Positions 1 to 10,079 are shown, counted from the first letter of the stretch. The stretch is DNA of 64,000 bases from Podocnemis expansa (GCA_007922195.1 ML682038.1:4906141-4970140), one strand, 5' to 3'. Made by a program: numbers and translations. Notes: generated by a model from the letters alone, not told the origin.

Positions 1-726
1 TCCACGTTACTGGGGAAAGGAGTGAGCAGTCTGCCCTAGAAGGTCACTTCTGCTCCTGCAAAATGTGGTAGGGGTATGAGGGAATTTGGGTCATGACTGC
101 GGGAAGGTGACTGGATCTCGGTTTACAGAAGTTTTTATAGAACAAATTTTATGGGAATAACTTTGGTGCAGTTTTCAAAGACAAGACATACATGATTTTC
201 TTGGAGTTCCAGAGGGTGTCTTAGTGCAACAGACTTTTTTCCAAAACCTAAAATCCCAGAATTATGCATTCTTAAGAATCTATAATGAATCTATGTTCAA
301 GGTGTTCAGCTATATGGCAAGGAAAAAGTAAGTACCTAGGTATACTGAGTCTGGAACTGGATAAAGTACTTCACAGGAATCAGTGTGGAAGGACTGTTTT
401 CCCAAGGCTTTGTGTGAAAGTACTTATAGAGTATTCCCTTAATCCTGGTTAGTGAGGATATTCAGTACATAATTGTTTTGATATTTCTCTTGTAGGTCAC
501 ATTTAAAGACAAATATTAAAACACACATGCTTTGGCTACTATCATAAAAACATCGAACTTTTTTATGTTGATAATTTCAAACAATGTATAGAAACTCCGG
601 AAAGGAAATCTAGTCAATATATAGTTTTTTCTTTACTGAAATGATTACAACAGAACATCAAAAAATAATGCTACCAGTGTTATGGCCTTTGAATTTTCTA
701 CATTCTTGGCAGAGCATTTATCAATA
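1..726. other. AT-rich sequence with no recognised gene
   Basis: No repeat family, exon or RNA gene is recognised. The stretch has short AT-rich runs, and no open frame of note lies in it. It ends at the target duplication of the first foldback element. Confidence 0.5.
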
Positions 727-869
727 TTTATCTTGACACATTCCAAAGGGGTAGCCATGTTAGTCTAGTTCAGTTCAACAAGCAAGGGGTCCTGTGTCAC
801 TTAAAGACTAAGAAATTTATTTATTGCATGAGCTTTTGTGAGAGAAAATGCCACTTCCTCAGACACTTT

Positions 870-1617
870 GGCTATGTCCACACTTAGGCAGTTAAATTGA
901 TTTAAGTTAAATCAATCTAATAAAATCACTAAAAAAATCATTAAATCAATTTAACAGGTTCCCACTAGAAAATTTCCAAAGGGATAGCCATGTTAGTCTA
1001 GTCCAGCAAAAAAACAACAAGGAGTTGTGTGGCACTTTGAGACTAACAGATTTATTTTTCGCATGAGTATTAGTGGGAGAAAATCCCACTTCCTCAGATG
1101 CTTCCTTTCTGTAAGTTCACCCATCTTCGACGCATCTGAGGAGGTGGGATTTTCTCCCACGAAAGCTCATGCGAAAAATAAATCTGTTAGTCTCAAAGTG
1201 CCACACGACTCCTTGTTTTTTTTTTTTCCCACTAGAAACTCAATCAAACTAGCATATCCATGGACAGAACTTGCTAGTTCAATTTAAGAGAAGGGCACCA
1301 TGGGACGTATGGCAAGATGGCCCCCTAGAAGGGCCAACCCCCCCTCCAATATAGAAAAAGACATCACTCCAGGAAGGAGAAGGGCAAAAGTGTTAAATCG
1401 AAATAACACATCCACACCATGTTATTTTGAAATAACAGTTTTGATTTAACTGTCATTTTGATATAATACTAGGTTTTATTATGTCAAAATGACTTTCCTT
1501 ATTGCAAGATAAGGGAGCATCTTATCTTGATATAAGGAAACGTAGTGTGCACCTGCAATCTTTTAAATTGAAATAATCTGCATCATTTCAGTTCAAAGAC
1601 TGTGTGTGGCCATACCC
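870..1617. mobile_element. Harbinger-like MITE M1, split by F2
   Basis: Terminal inverted repeats read GGCTATGTCCACAC at 870 and GTGTGTGGCCATACCC ending at 1617. They are flanked by the 3-bp duplication TTT (867-869 and 1618-1620). The interior is built of AAATTGATTT, TTAAATCAAT and AAATAACA-type words. It is non-coding and is interrupted by the foldback element F2. The ends and 3-bp duplication fit the PIF/Harbinger superfamily, but no transposase is present. Confidence 0.8.
972..1227 (+). mobile_element. Foldback element F2
   Basis: The left arm (TTTCCAAAGGGATAGCC.. to ..CTCAGATGC) is followed by a near-perfect inverted right arm (GCATCTGAGGAGG.. to CTCCTTG plus a T-run). The flanks carry the perfect 11-bp duplication CCCACTAGAAA at 961-971 and 1228-1238, which may extend to 13 bp because of adjoining T residues. 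The two arms are very similar, so this is a young copy. Non-coding; the open frame across it at 1027-1287 is a product of the palindrome. Confidence 0.87.
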
Positions 1618-1805
1618 TTTGAAGATGGGGGAACTTACAGAATGGTCGGAAATAAATGCAGGTAAGTGCAAGTCATAGGATGAAGTCACACTGTAACAGC
1701 AAATCAAAGCAGGAAATGGGTTTTTCTCACATGAAAGCTCATGCAATAAATAAATTTGTTAGTCTTAAGTGCCACAGGACTCCTTGTTTGTTTTATCTTG
1801 ACACA

Positions 1806-3105
1806 GTAAAACAAACTATAGAGCTGACTTGTATTTCTTTTTGAATGTGTGTAATTAATGTTATTGAACTAGGAGTTTGAATGGGATAGCGTAACTCCTA
1901 GGATTAATCAGTTGATTTGTTTTACTTATGAATGGTCAGAGGATGTAAAACACAACTTAATGGAGAAAAAAACAGTCAATACTGTATTTAACATTTAATA
2001 AGTTTTAGTAACAAGTTTGAAGGTCTTCAGCTTGAATTGTTTTCATATTTTCCATTAGTGTTAGTGTGAGGGCTAGGTTAAGTAGATCTCCAACTACGCA
2101 TATATTCCAGCTATTTCTATACATGAAGGAAAGTGCACCAGCTCTGGGGACTACAGCAAACTTCAGGCTACCACAGTGACCACAGAAGAGCCACTGTTAG
2201 TCTCCTGGGCAGCATAGGGAAGGATTTCTTCTCCAGCTCAGATGGACTACCCTGGAGAAAGCAGTTAGTCATACTGCACAGTCAGTGTGACCGACTTACT
2301 GACAGACCTCTAAAAATATAATCTTGAATCTCATCAAAGCACAAAAAGGGAAAGAGGGGCAGAGAGATCAGCCAAGAAGCCAGTTTAAAGCATTACTAAG
2401 AGATGAAAGTAATCGTGTACGTACACAATGGGAGTGTGCAAAAACAACAATGATCAGAAGTGTAGTCAATCCATAATTGGGTTGGAATCTGCTTCTCTTT
2501 TAAAAATTGTAGCCTATAGAACTAGCCTGCCTGTTTGCACATAAATTTCCTTATAAATTTATATAAAATCATAGAGTCATTTTCAAGTATGTAACAAAAG
2601 AGACATCCCGCATGAAAAGCAGAAGCAGTAAGCATATGTATGTTCAGGCCTTTTGGCTCAGAGAAGGAACAAGAAGTTATACATACATAGTTATGACTTT
2701 ATCACCCTAGATAAGATAAGAGGCGTCAAAGCAGTGGCTATCCAGTTCAGGCCTGAAAAACTACACTAGTTTACCACAAAACGCACAGAAAGGGCCAGAA
2801 AAAACAAAGGTGAGATGAGCAAGCTATCTGGAATCATCTGCAAAAGATCTGGATATATCATTAATATATCAATAATACACACAAACCTACCAGCCTATAG
2901 GACAAATGTACTCCAATAATCTGAGTGAGCTGGGTTTGGAATAGAAGGAGGACCCATGCTATGTAGGGTATAAAAAGGGAAACCCAGATTACTAGAGACT
3001 GATAGTCAGCTACTTCTTCTGTAAGCTACTTTTAGGTAATGTTTTCTAGAATCTTTGTTCTAAGTATACAATTAGTATTATAGATCTTAGCTCTTCAGCA
3101 TAGTT
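1806..3105. other. AT-rich sequence with no recognised gene
   Basis: There is no recognisable exon, RNA gene or repeat family. A 12-bp palindrome GTGTACGTACAC lies near 2415. Scattered short open frames have no visible domain. Confidence 0.45.
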
Positions 3106-3108
3106 ACT

Positions 3109-3461
3109 GGCTATGTCTACACATGCATTGTTATTTCGAAATAAGGATTTCGAAATGAGTTATTTCAAAATAAAATCCTTATTTTGAAATAAATTAATTC
3201 GAATTAACAAAATGTTAATTCAAATTAAGGGAAAGCCTGCAATCCAAACAGCTGTTATTTCGGAAGGGATGTTTCGAAATAAAGCTGTTTGGACCTGTTG
3301 TTTCGAAAGAACAGGTCCAAACGGCTTTATTTCAAAATATCTCTTCCAAAATAACGGCTGTTTCGAGGGGGGGGGCAGGTTTTACGTCGTGTAGACCTAA
3401 TTTCTTTTATTTTGAAATAACGAGTGTTATTTCGAAATAAAAGTGCCGTGTAGACATAGCT
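3109..3461. mobile_element. Harbinger-like MITE M2 (TTTCGAAA type)
   Basis: It begins GGCTATGTCTACAC and ends GTGTAGACATAGCT (last base changed from C), with the 3-bp duplication ACT at 3106-3108 and 3462-3464. The interior is almost wholly made of TTATTTCGAAATAA, TTCGAATTAA and related palindromic words, and many CpGs in these words are intact. It is 353 bp and non-coding. It shares an interior segment (..TTAATTCGAATTAAC..GGGAAAGCCTGC) with the element at 4767-5300, so both belong to one subfamily. Confidence 0.87.
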
Positions 3462-3464
3462 ACT

Positions 3465-4182
3465 CTATCCATAGGAACCAAACATCTTTCTTAACCAAGT
3501 TGTCAAGGAAGGGTGTGAACATGCATGCACATCTTAGAACAAGCCTGTGATTCTTGATTCAATGTAATCATTTTCTTCTAATCATTCACCTATCATTTTA
3601 TGCTATCTTAATAAACCTTATAAAATCATATAAATTCAGTTATCAGTGTGACTATTCCTGACATGAATCCTTGGGTGACTTTGTAAAAACTTTCAGGGCA
3701 AGAGCCTTCTTTTGGGGCAAGAGACTCACTATCCTCTGATCAGATCCACTGACAAGCCAATAACCCCATTCAAATTACTATACATCGAGACTCAGGCAAT
3801 AAAGTGTGATGTGAGAAGTTTTGCTGCAAATCTAATTATTATTATTTGTATATCCATAACTCCTAGGACCCCTAGTCATAGATCAGGACTTCAGCGTGCT
3901 AGGTTTTATACAAACACAGAACCAAAAAACAGTGTTAAGTAATAGTGTGGGAATCTTGCTGATCCTTCCATTTATTCCCCTAATTGTTACTGTATTAAAA
4001 AAGAGGTGAGTACTTCTTATGCCTTCTTTCATAATCTCCTGGCTTTCTGGACCTCAGTCTCAATGTTATGAATACATGAGCTGTTTGCTGTCTTTAGTTA
4101 AAAGCCAAACCACCTAAACTCATGTTATGTGAGGAGTTGAGCTTTGATTTTTTTTAAGTAAGTTTCTAGTCTTCATAGTTGC
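3465..4182. other. Sequence with no recognised gene
   Basis: No gene or recognisable repeat is visible. A short open frame at 3712-3942 shows no domain. Confidence 0.4.
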
Positions 4183-4446
4183 AGAAAAACACATAAAGAA
4201 AGCAAGGAGTCTTGTGGCACATAAAGACTAACAGATTTATTTATTGCATGAGCTTTCATCGAAGAAAATCCCACTTCATCAGATGCTCAAAGTGAAGTGG
4301 GATTTTCTCCCATGAAAGCTCATGAGAGAAATGATGAATAAATGATGAATAAATCTGTTAGGCTTTAAGTGCCACAAGACTCCTTGCTTTTTTTGCTTTA
4401 CTAGACTAACACGTTTGCCCCTTTGGAACTTAGAAAAAAACATGAA
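4183..4446 (-). mobile_element. Foldback element F4
   Basis: The element proper spans 4198-4431. Its arms are inverted copies: AAGGAGTCTTGTGGCAC..AGACTAACAGATTTATT on the left and AATAAATCTGTTAGGC..GTGCCACAAGACTCCTT on the right. The full terminal segment (CTAGACTAACACG..CCCCTTTGGAA) is at the right, so it is in the opposite orientation to F1. The flanks match at 13 of 15 positions (4183-4197 and 4432-4446). Confidence 0.8.
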
Positions 4447-4509
4447 ACTGAAAGGCCAAATAAATAAAACAGTCAACCAAGAAGAAACCATACACAGCAG
4501 ACAGAAAGG

Positions 4510-5300
4510 GTATGTCCACATGTCTCTTTTATTTTGAAATAACACTGGTTATTTCAAAATTAAAAAGATTAGGTCCACACAACATTTTCTTATTTCAAAA
4601 TGACAGGCTCTGTCATTTCGAAATAAGAACCATCATTTCAAAACAGCTTAAACCCCATTCATTTTGAAACGGCTGTTATTTTGAAATGGTTATTTCGAAA
4701 TAACGCTGTTTGGACATGTTGTTTCAAAACAACACCATTGTTTCAAAACAACTATTTTGAAACAATGGCTATGTCCACACATACATCATTATTTCGAAAT
4801 TACCCATTTCAAAATGAGTTATTTCAAAATAAAGTCCTTATTTCGAAATAACTTAATTCGAATTAACAGTTTATTAACTTGAATTAAGGGAAAGCCTGCT
4901 TTCGAAATAGCCATTGTTTCGAAATGGTTATTTCGAAACAAGGCCATTCGGACATGTTGTTTCGAAACAGTGGTGTTGTTTTGAAACAACATGTCCGAAT
5001 GCCATTTTTTTGAAACAACCATTTTGAAACAATGGCTATTTCGATTAGATGTGAGGTTTAATGGTTTTGAAATAACAGCCATTATTTTGAAACAACGGGT
5101 GCGTTGTGTGGACATGCTGCTTCTTATTTCAAAACAACCTCTGTTGTTTTGAAATAAGAAACCTGTGTGGACATACCCAACCTGTCCAAATGGTGTTATT
5201 TCGAAATAACTGTTTCAAAATAACAGCTGTTTCGATAACGGGCTTTCCCTTAATTCGAATTAACTTATTTTGAAATAACAATGTATGTGTGGACATAGCC
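4510..5300. mobile_element. Compound of two TTTCGAAA MITEs (M3)
   Basis: Two left ends (GGGTATGTCCACATG at 4510; GGCTATGTCCACAC at 4767) are followed by two right ends (GTGTGGACATACCC ending 5178; GTGTGGACATAGCC ending 5300). The interior is dense in TTTCGAAA, TTTTGAAA and TTCGAATTAA words. The order is left-left-right-right. The outer flanks (AAA and TCA) do not match, so this is not a simple nested insertion. The 4767 end shares its interior with M2. Non-coding. Confidence 0.75.
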
Positions 5301-6221
5301 TCAAAGAGAAAGCATTTATTATTTTTTAAAATATTGTGATTTTAAAGATCATTCAGTATTTTGGGGAACAGACTCATCATTCCTAAAGGCCTTAGACTGG
5401 CAATGTTGCAATCTCTGAAGCATTCTGTGTTTCATGACACCTCCACCTTCCCCAGCTTAATCTGAGAGATATGCCATTTGTCTGGTTTAGCCTGTTATCC
5501 AACAAAATGGTATGTGGCACAGTATGGGGCAGCTGTGATTTTATTAAAATTATAAAGGATCAAAAATTTGCTTAAAGTTCAATCTAGGTAATAGATTGAA
5601 CTTTAGAGGATTAATTCAATGAACAGATTCAGGTAAGCTTTCAAGATAGATATTTGCGTCATGAAGAGCATATCAATGTGAAAATTCTCTCTTTCCTATA
5701 AAACTTAAATTGTTTCTTTAAAGGAGAGCATCTTCAACTTTTTTGCATGTGCTTTCTATGCGATGATCACAGCAATACCACTCAAGAGACCTGCAAATGG
5801 AAAAAAAGACTATTTTTTCCACAAACTGTAATTACAGCATAATTATATAAATAATGCATTTGCATGTAGGTTTCAGTTTTTCTTTGTTTTCTAAATATTA
5901 TTATCTTTCTGTGTTTCCAGGTATGTAAACAGGAAACATTGAAGTTAAGATGCAGAGCAGATGAACTACATGTGATAGAAGGAGAGACAATCAAAAGATG
6001 ATTAGGCTCTTGAAAACTAACTAGGTGATAATTTCTAAGTGAGCAGGTGTACTTAGTCATTATAACTTTAAAATGGAAAATACATTTGACTTAAATGCTG
6101 AAATCCTACATAAACAGATCTTGTTCACTCTGATAAAAAAGCAAAACGTTTTGAACTAAGGTTGAAATGCTTGTTACTTTTTCCCAAGGATTAGTGGACT
6201 TTTATAAGAACCAAACTGATA
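5301..6221. other. AT-rich sequence with no recognised gene
   Basis: Apart from the hairpin at 5574-5604, nothing is recognised. An open frame on the minus strand at 5782-6060 shows no domain. Confidence 0.4.
5574..5604. repeat. Perfect 13-bp hairpin with 5-nt loop
   Basis: AAAGTTCAATCTA at 5574-5586 is followed by GGTAA and then its exact reverse complement at 5592-5604. No T-run follows, so it does not read as a terminator, and no larger RNA fold is evident around it. Confidence 0.7.
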
Positions 6222-6414
6222 CCAGGAACCACTGTTCCCTCTAAGCTGTGCGCATGTGTGCGGGCATGCAGGTCATGAAACCCACACACACAACAAAATA
6301 AAGTGCACCCAAATAGTGCTGATGTTGGTGCCCACAAAGAAATTTTTTTGCACACACACAGAAATTTTTTGCACTCACAGCCTACGAATAATTAGAGGGA
6401 ACATTGCCAGGAAG
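6222..6414. mobile_element. Short hAT element (TGTTCCCTCTAA ends)
   Basis: The element spans 6230-6406. Its ends are CACTGTTCCCTCTAA and TTAGAGGGAACATTG, which are inverted repeats. The flanks CCAGGAAC (6222-6229) and CCAGGAAG (6407-6414) match at 7 of 8 bases, the duplication size of the hAT superfamily. It is 177 bp and non-coding, with GCACAC/ACACAC-rich internal sequence. Confidence 0.8.
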
Positions 6415-6719
6415 AATACACAAACTTACTGTTTCCAGTCAGTGATGGGCTCACCTTTGTTTTTCTTTGCAGATGACTTCTATATTTCATCAACAATACA
6501 AATATTTATTCATAAAAATGGATGCCCAAAATCACTTGGACCAAAGAAATATAATCATCTCATTCTTCCCAGTTGTCTTACCCATAGCTGGGCTCTTCTC
6601 TCCAGGCTCCCTTTGGGCCCTCCTTTCTTTGTGCACAATTCCTATGATTTCTCAGAGGGCTTATTTCCTGGGAGTACATTGCATGAATAAACCTGGAAGA
6701 TCAGACTACTGCTGGACTC

Positions 6720-6790
6720 TAATGGTGAAATCTGCTGCCCATTGAAGTCAACAGGAAAACTCCCATTGATGTCAATGGGACCAAGTTTCC
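6720..6790. repeat. CCATTGAAGTCAA inverted-repeat fragment
   Basis: CCATTGAAGTCAA is followed by CATTGATGTCAATGG in opposite orientation. This short inverted motif is common in old sauropsid repeats. I cannot name the family. Confidence 0.4.
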
Positions 6791-6894
6791 CCCCTAAAAT
6801 TCTATCAGTACAAGTTGGTCATACCATAACAACACCATACCATGTGTTTACATCTCACTGCTTTTCTTAGTGGTGATTCATTCCAAAAAGTCAG

Positions 6895-7664
6895 AGAGCA
6901 GTCAGGGCATTGCTGGATAAGAAAAGATCTGGGGTACAGGCCCACGCCCCCCCCCCCCCCCCGATCAATCCTCGCCATGCCAGGTCCTGCCACCAACCTC
7001 CCCCCTACTGCAGATCAATCCCTGCCACAATGTGGGCCCCCGGGTCCTGCCACCAAGCCCCCCCGCAGCAGATCAATCCCCACTATGCCATAGCTGAGGC
7101 CCAGGTCCTGCTGCCGACCTTCCCCCCTGCAGATCAATCCCCAGCATTCTGTGTCCTGCTGTTGCCCCCCGCCCCTGCAGATCAATCCCTGCCACACCAT
7201 GGGCCTGGCCCCCCCTGGCCCCAGCCGCCCCCTCCAGGCGACCACACTTGTCCGCTGTCTGGGCCCGGGCCAGCCTCACCCAGGGCATGCCATCCAGTCC
7301 CAAGGAACCACGATTCCCCTGCCCACTCTGCACCAGCGCCAGAGGAGAGGCTGATCCTCAGCTTGTCTCCCTGGTGTCCTGCTGCCCTGCACTGCTTTCT
7401 TCCATGCAGAAAACTTCAGGGTAAGTAGAAGACCTCTCTGCCACGCCACAGTGTGTGTGCCGTCCTGGAGCTTAGCTCCACTTTAAGGTTTCCTGGTTTC
7501 CTCCACTAGGATCTGTGGGCTGGACTGGAGCTTACCTCCACCCTCCCAGGCAGACACACACTTCTGCACATGCGCTGCCAGGGCAAATTCATTCAGGGCA
7601 CTGGCTGTGAGATTTGGGGCACAGGCCCTGGGTGCCCAATGTCAGCAACACCCCTGAGAGCAGT
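6895..7664. mobile_element. hAT element H2 with internal minisatellite
   Basis: The element spans 6903-7656. Its ends are CAGGGCATTGCTG and GTCAGCAACACCCCTG, flanked by the perfect 8-bp duplication AGAGCAGT (6895-6902 and 7657-7664). The ends resemble those of the hAT at 38889-39219. The interior is GC-rich and non-coding. It carries a 16-base C-run (6947-6962) and a minisatellite. Long open frames here on both strands come from low-complexity C-rich sequence. Confidence 0.87.
6963..7240 (+). repeat. Minisatellite, about 48-61 bp unit, 5 copies
   Basis: The core GATCAATCC(C/T) recurs at 6963, 7013, 7071, 7132 and 7180, with spacings of 50, 58, 61 and 48 bp. Between cores lie diverged GCCAC..GGTCCTGC..C-rich segments. 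The array lies wholly within the hAT element. Confidence 0.8.
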
Positions 7665-8390
7665 ACAGTATCTAGATACTACAAAGCAGCCTAAGAGCAA
7701 TCATTTTGGTTGACGATTTTAACTTGTCAGTAAACAACCTTTGATTAATTCAAGTATATGTAAATGTGTAGGCTAATGTTGTGATGCAAGCCAGGACAAA
7801 AGCCCTGATAGGTCTGCAGCAGTCTTCCTGTGTGTCCTTCAGACGATCACTGAATCTTTCTGTGCCTTAATTTTCATGTTGGTAAAATGTGTGAGGTGAG
7901 TAAAAATTAAATTCCCTATTATTTATTAAACTGCTTTGAGAAAAGTACAAAATGTTATGGGAATAGAAATACATACATTGTTTGTACGGTAATGTCAAGA
8001 AATAGCATAACATAAAAAGTATTTGAGTTTTTTTGTTTGTTTGTCTCATTTACCTGTAACACTAATGTAATAAGTAAACCAAATCTCCACAGTATATGGC
8101 AGGTACCAACAGAACACATGTACAGTGCCAAAAGCATTGGAAAGCTAGTCCCTAAAATTAGACATCAAAATTCACATTTAGACAGCTGCAAATAACTAAG
8201 TGGCCTGATATACAACGTCTTACTGAACCCATACCTCATTGAATTTTTGTTACCTTCTTGACAGGTTTTTTTTGATTCTGCTTGTTGCCTGTAGAGTTGA
8301 GCACATGTCACCAACATTAAAAATGTCGTCCTTGTATCACCATTGTGTGCAAGATAAGGATTATTATAATCTCTGTTTTCCCACAGGGAA
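7665..8390. other. Sequence with no recognised gene
   Basis: AT-rich; overlapping minus-strand open frames at 7867-8137 carry no visible domain. Confidence 0.4.
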
Positions 8391-8399
8391 CAGAAACAG

Positions 8400-8455
8400 A
8401 AACATTTTCAAAGGAAACAGAAACATTTCCAAAGGAAACAGAACATTTTCAAAAG
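8400..8455 (+). repeat. 21-bp tandem repeat, about 2.7 copies
   Basis: The unit AAACATTTTCAAAGGAAACAG (8400-8420) is repeated with one change at 8421-8441, and a partial third copy ends at 8455. The period is divisible by three, which keeps a spurious frame open across it. Confidence 0.8.
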
Positions 8456-8749
8456 TGGGCTGCCCTTCCACCTCAATGAATGGAGAATTTGATGGATCTA
8501 GATGCGAAGGGGAACAGGCCCAGCAGGGAGGGAGGGAAGAACACAATCACTGAGGGACATCAAGTAACTCCTTCCCCCACCAAAGACTCTGGCATCCATT
8601 AGCCAGCTAGGAGGAAAGGGTGCTTATTGGCCAACAATTCCCAGGATTTAGCTTGGATTTAGCCTCTTTCAGCTCCATTCCAGCCACCCACCTCTGCCTA
8701 TATTGAGATAGGAAAGGAACGTAGTCTGCCAGGTGCTGCAAGTTTGCTG

Positions 8750-8840
8750 ATCACCCATTTGGAGTCAGGAAGGATTTTTTAGTCCCATGAGTCAATTGGC
8801 TGAGGACCAGGAAGTTTTTCACTTTCCTCAGAGCACATCC
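8750..8840 (+). repeat. Possible old interspersed-repeat fragment
   Basis: A segment reading GGAGTCAGGAAGGATTTTTT..GGAAGTTTTTCACTTTCCTC resembles a widespread turtle repeat of which I recall similar wording. I cannot assign the family. Confidence 0.25.
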
Positions 8841-9096
8841 AAGCACAGTGGGTTAAATAGAAACACATAACTAAGTAAATTACTTTGGCTGTGTTATTGA
8901 TTTGTCACAACTTGTGGCCTGTTTCCAATGTGATTAAAAGGATAAAATGAATGGTTCTCCGAGGTAACTGGGATTTTGGTGACAGGCCTTAAGTCATGGG
9001 ACAGGCTGATACGTTGTAGCCTTTATGGGTCACAATCCTCATCTTTCTGCATTCTCTGTCTCTCTCATTAGCAAAAAGCATATTAGGACTCAGAGA

Positions 9097-10060
9097 ACAG
9101 GGCTGGATTAACTCTTGGGGGCACAGGGCTATAAGACTTTGTGGGGCCCCTGGCTGGCTACTGGCCAGCCTGGGGACAGGAGAGTTGGGTGTCTGGCACT
9201 TGGGGGCCATAATTACATTGGCAGCAGCACACCATGGGGTGGGTCTATAGCCATGTGTCCCACTCTCTTCCCTCATTGGTAGCAATAGCACTATCCCACA
9301 GGGTTGGGGAGAGTCTGTGGGCCCATGTCATATTCCCCCCCCCCAATCATCATCATCAGCACCCCAAGGGGTTGGGGAGAGTCTGTGGGCCATGTGAGGG
9401 CACTGAGGCAGCCATGACAGCTTCTCCTTCTTATGTCCAGACCAGGGTTGGAGGACACCCTGACTATCTGTGAGCTGTGATAGCCTGGACAGCAGCACTT
9501 CTGTTTTCACATTTCCTTCCAGTCTCCCCTTCCCTCCCCACATCCCTTCTTCCCTCACAGTGTCCCCCACCATCACATCCACCTATGCTCCAGCCTCCTT
9601 ACCGCAGCCCCTAACCTCCCTGCCCCCTGATATCACTGCATCACCTCATCCTCCCTCCAGCCACTCCAATCCTGTCCCACCCCTTTCTTCCCCCTTCTCC
9701 TCCTCTGGCCCTTCATATCCCTGTTTTCCCCTTCTAGCTCAGTCCCTTATGGCTCTGGATCCCAGAAGTCCAGCGTGGAGCAGACTGCTTCTTCCACCTT
9801 GCAACCAGTCAGTGGAAGCAGATTGGGGGAAGGGGCAATGTCATTAGCTCAGCTGAGAGCAGCCTGGTGCCAATCCTCTCCCCATGCAGCTGGGGGTGTG
9901 ACTGGGAGGCTACGCTACCTGGAGCAGGGTGTTAGGGAAGGTCTCTCTTACATTTCCTCCAACAAGCAGTGCCTCCCTTGGAGCCGGGACAGCTGGCTGG
10001 GGCTGGATTTTTGGGAGCCCCCTTTAGCCTGGCTCCCTGGGCTTCAGCCCCTTTAGCTCC
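9097..10060. mobile_element. Probable hAT-like element, right end unclear
   Basis: The left end CAGGGCTGGATTAA at 9097 matches hAT ends elsewhere in the window (for example 30801). The interior is CT- and GC-rich, unlike the AT-rich surroundings, and includes a C-run at about 9336-9346. A possible right end (TTAGTCTGACTCT) lies near 10074, but I see no matching 8-bp duplication. Open frames within are low-complexity Pro/Ser-rich translations and not credible proteins. Confidence 0.4.
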
Positions 10061-10079
10061 TCCTAAATTAGTCTGACTC

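Larger units (their letters stand above)
727..1805 (+). mobile_element. Foldback element F1, split by a MITE
   Basis: The element has a left arm at 741-866 and a right arm at about 1621-1791 that is largely the reverse complement of it (the arms share AGACTAA..AATTTATT..GCATGAGCTTT..GAGAAAA words). It is flanked by a perfect 14-bp target duplication, TTTATCTTGACACA, at 727-740 and 1792-1805. The two halves were one copy before MITE M1 (870-1617) inserted: the sequence reads ..CAGACAC at 866, then TTT, then GAAGATGG after the MITE. The uninterrupted copy at 46513-46791 has CAGACACTTTGAAGATGG without a break. The family resembles an abundant turtle/crocodilian interspersed repeat whose name I cannot confirm. 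The long duplication favours LINE-type insertion. Confidence 0.85.

Noticed and set aside
1630..1680. GCAGGTAAGTG near 1658 as a splice donor of a gene
   Set aside because: It lies in the spacer of a foldback element and no coding frame joins it.
3109..3461. Clusters of TTTCGAAA/TTCGAA as transcription-factor sites or a CRISPR-like array
   Set aside because: The words are part of MITE interiors bounded by inverted ends and 3-bp duplications. There is no regular repeat-spacer spacing.
6910..7428. 172-codon Pro-rich open frame
   Set aside because: It lies in the C-rich minisatellite of a hAT element. Several frames on both strands are open there because of base composition.
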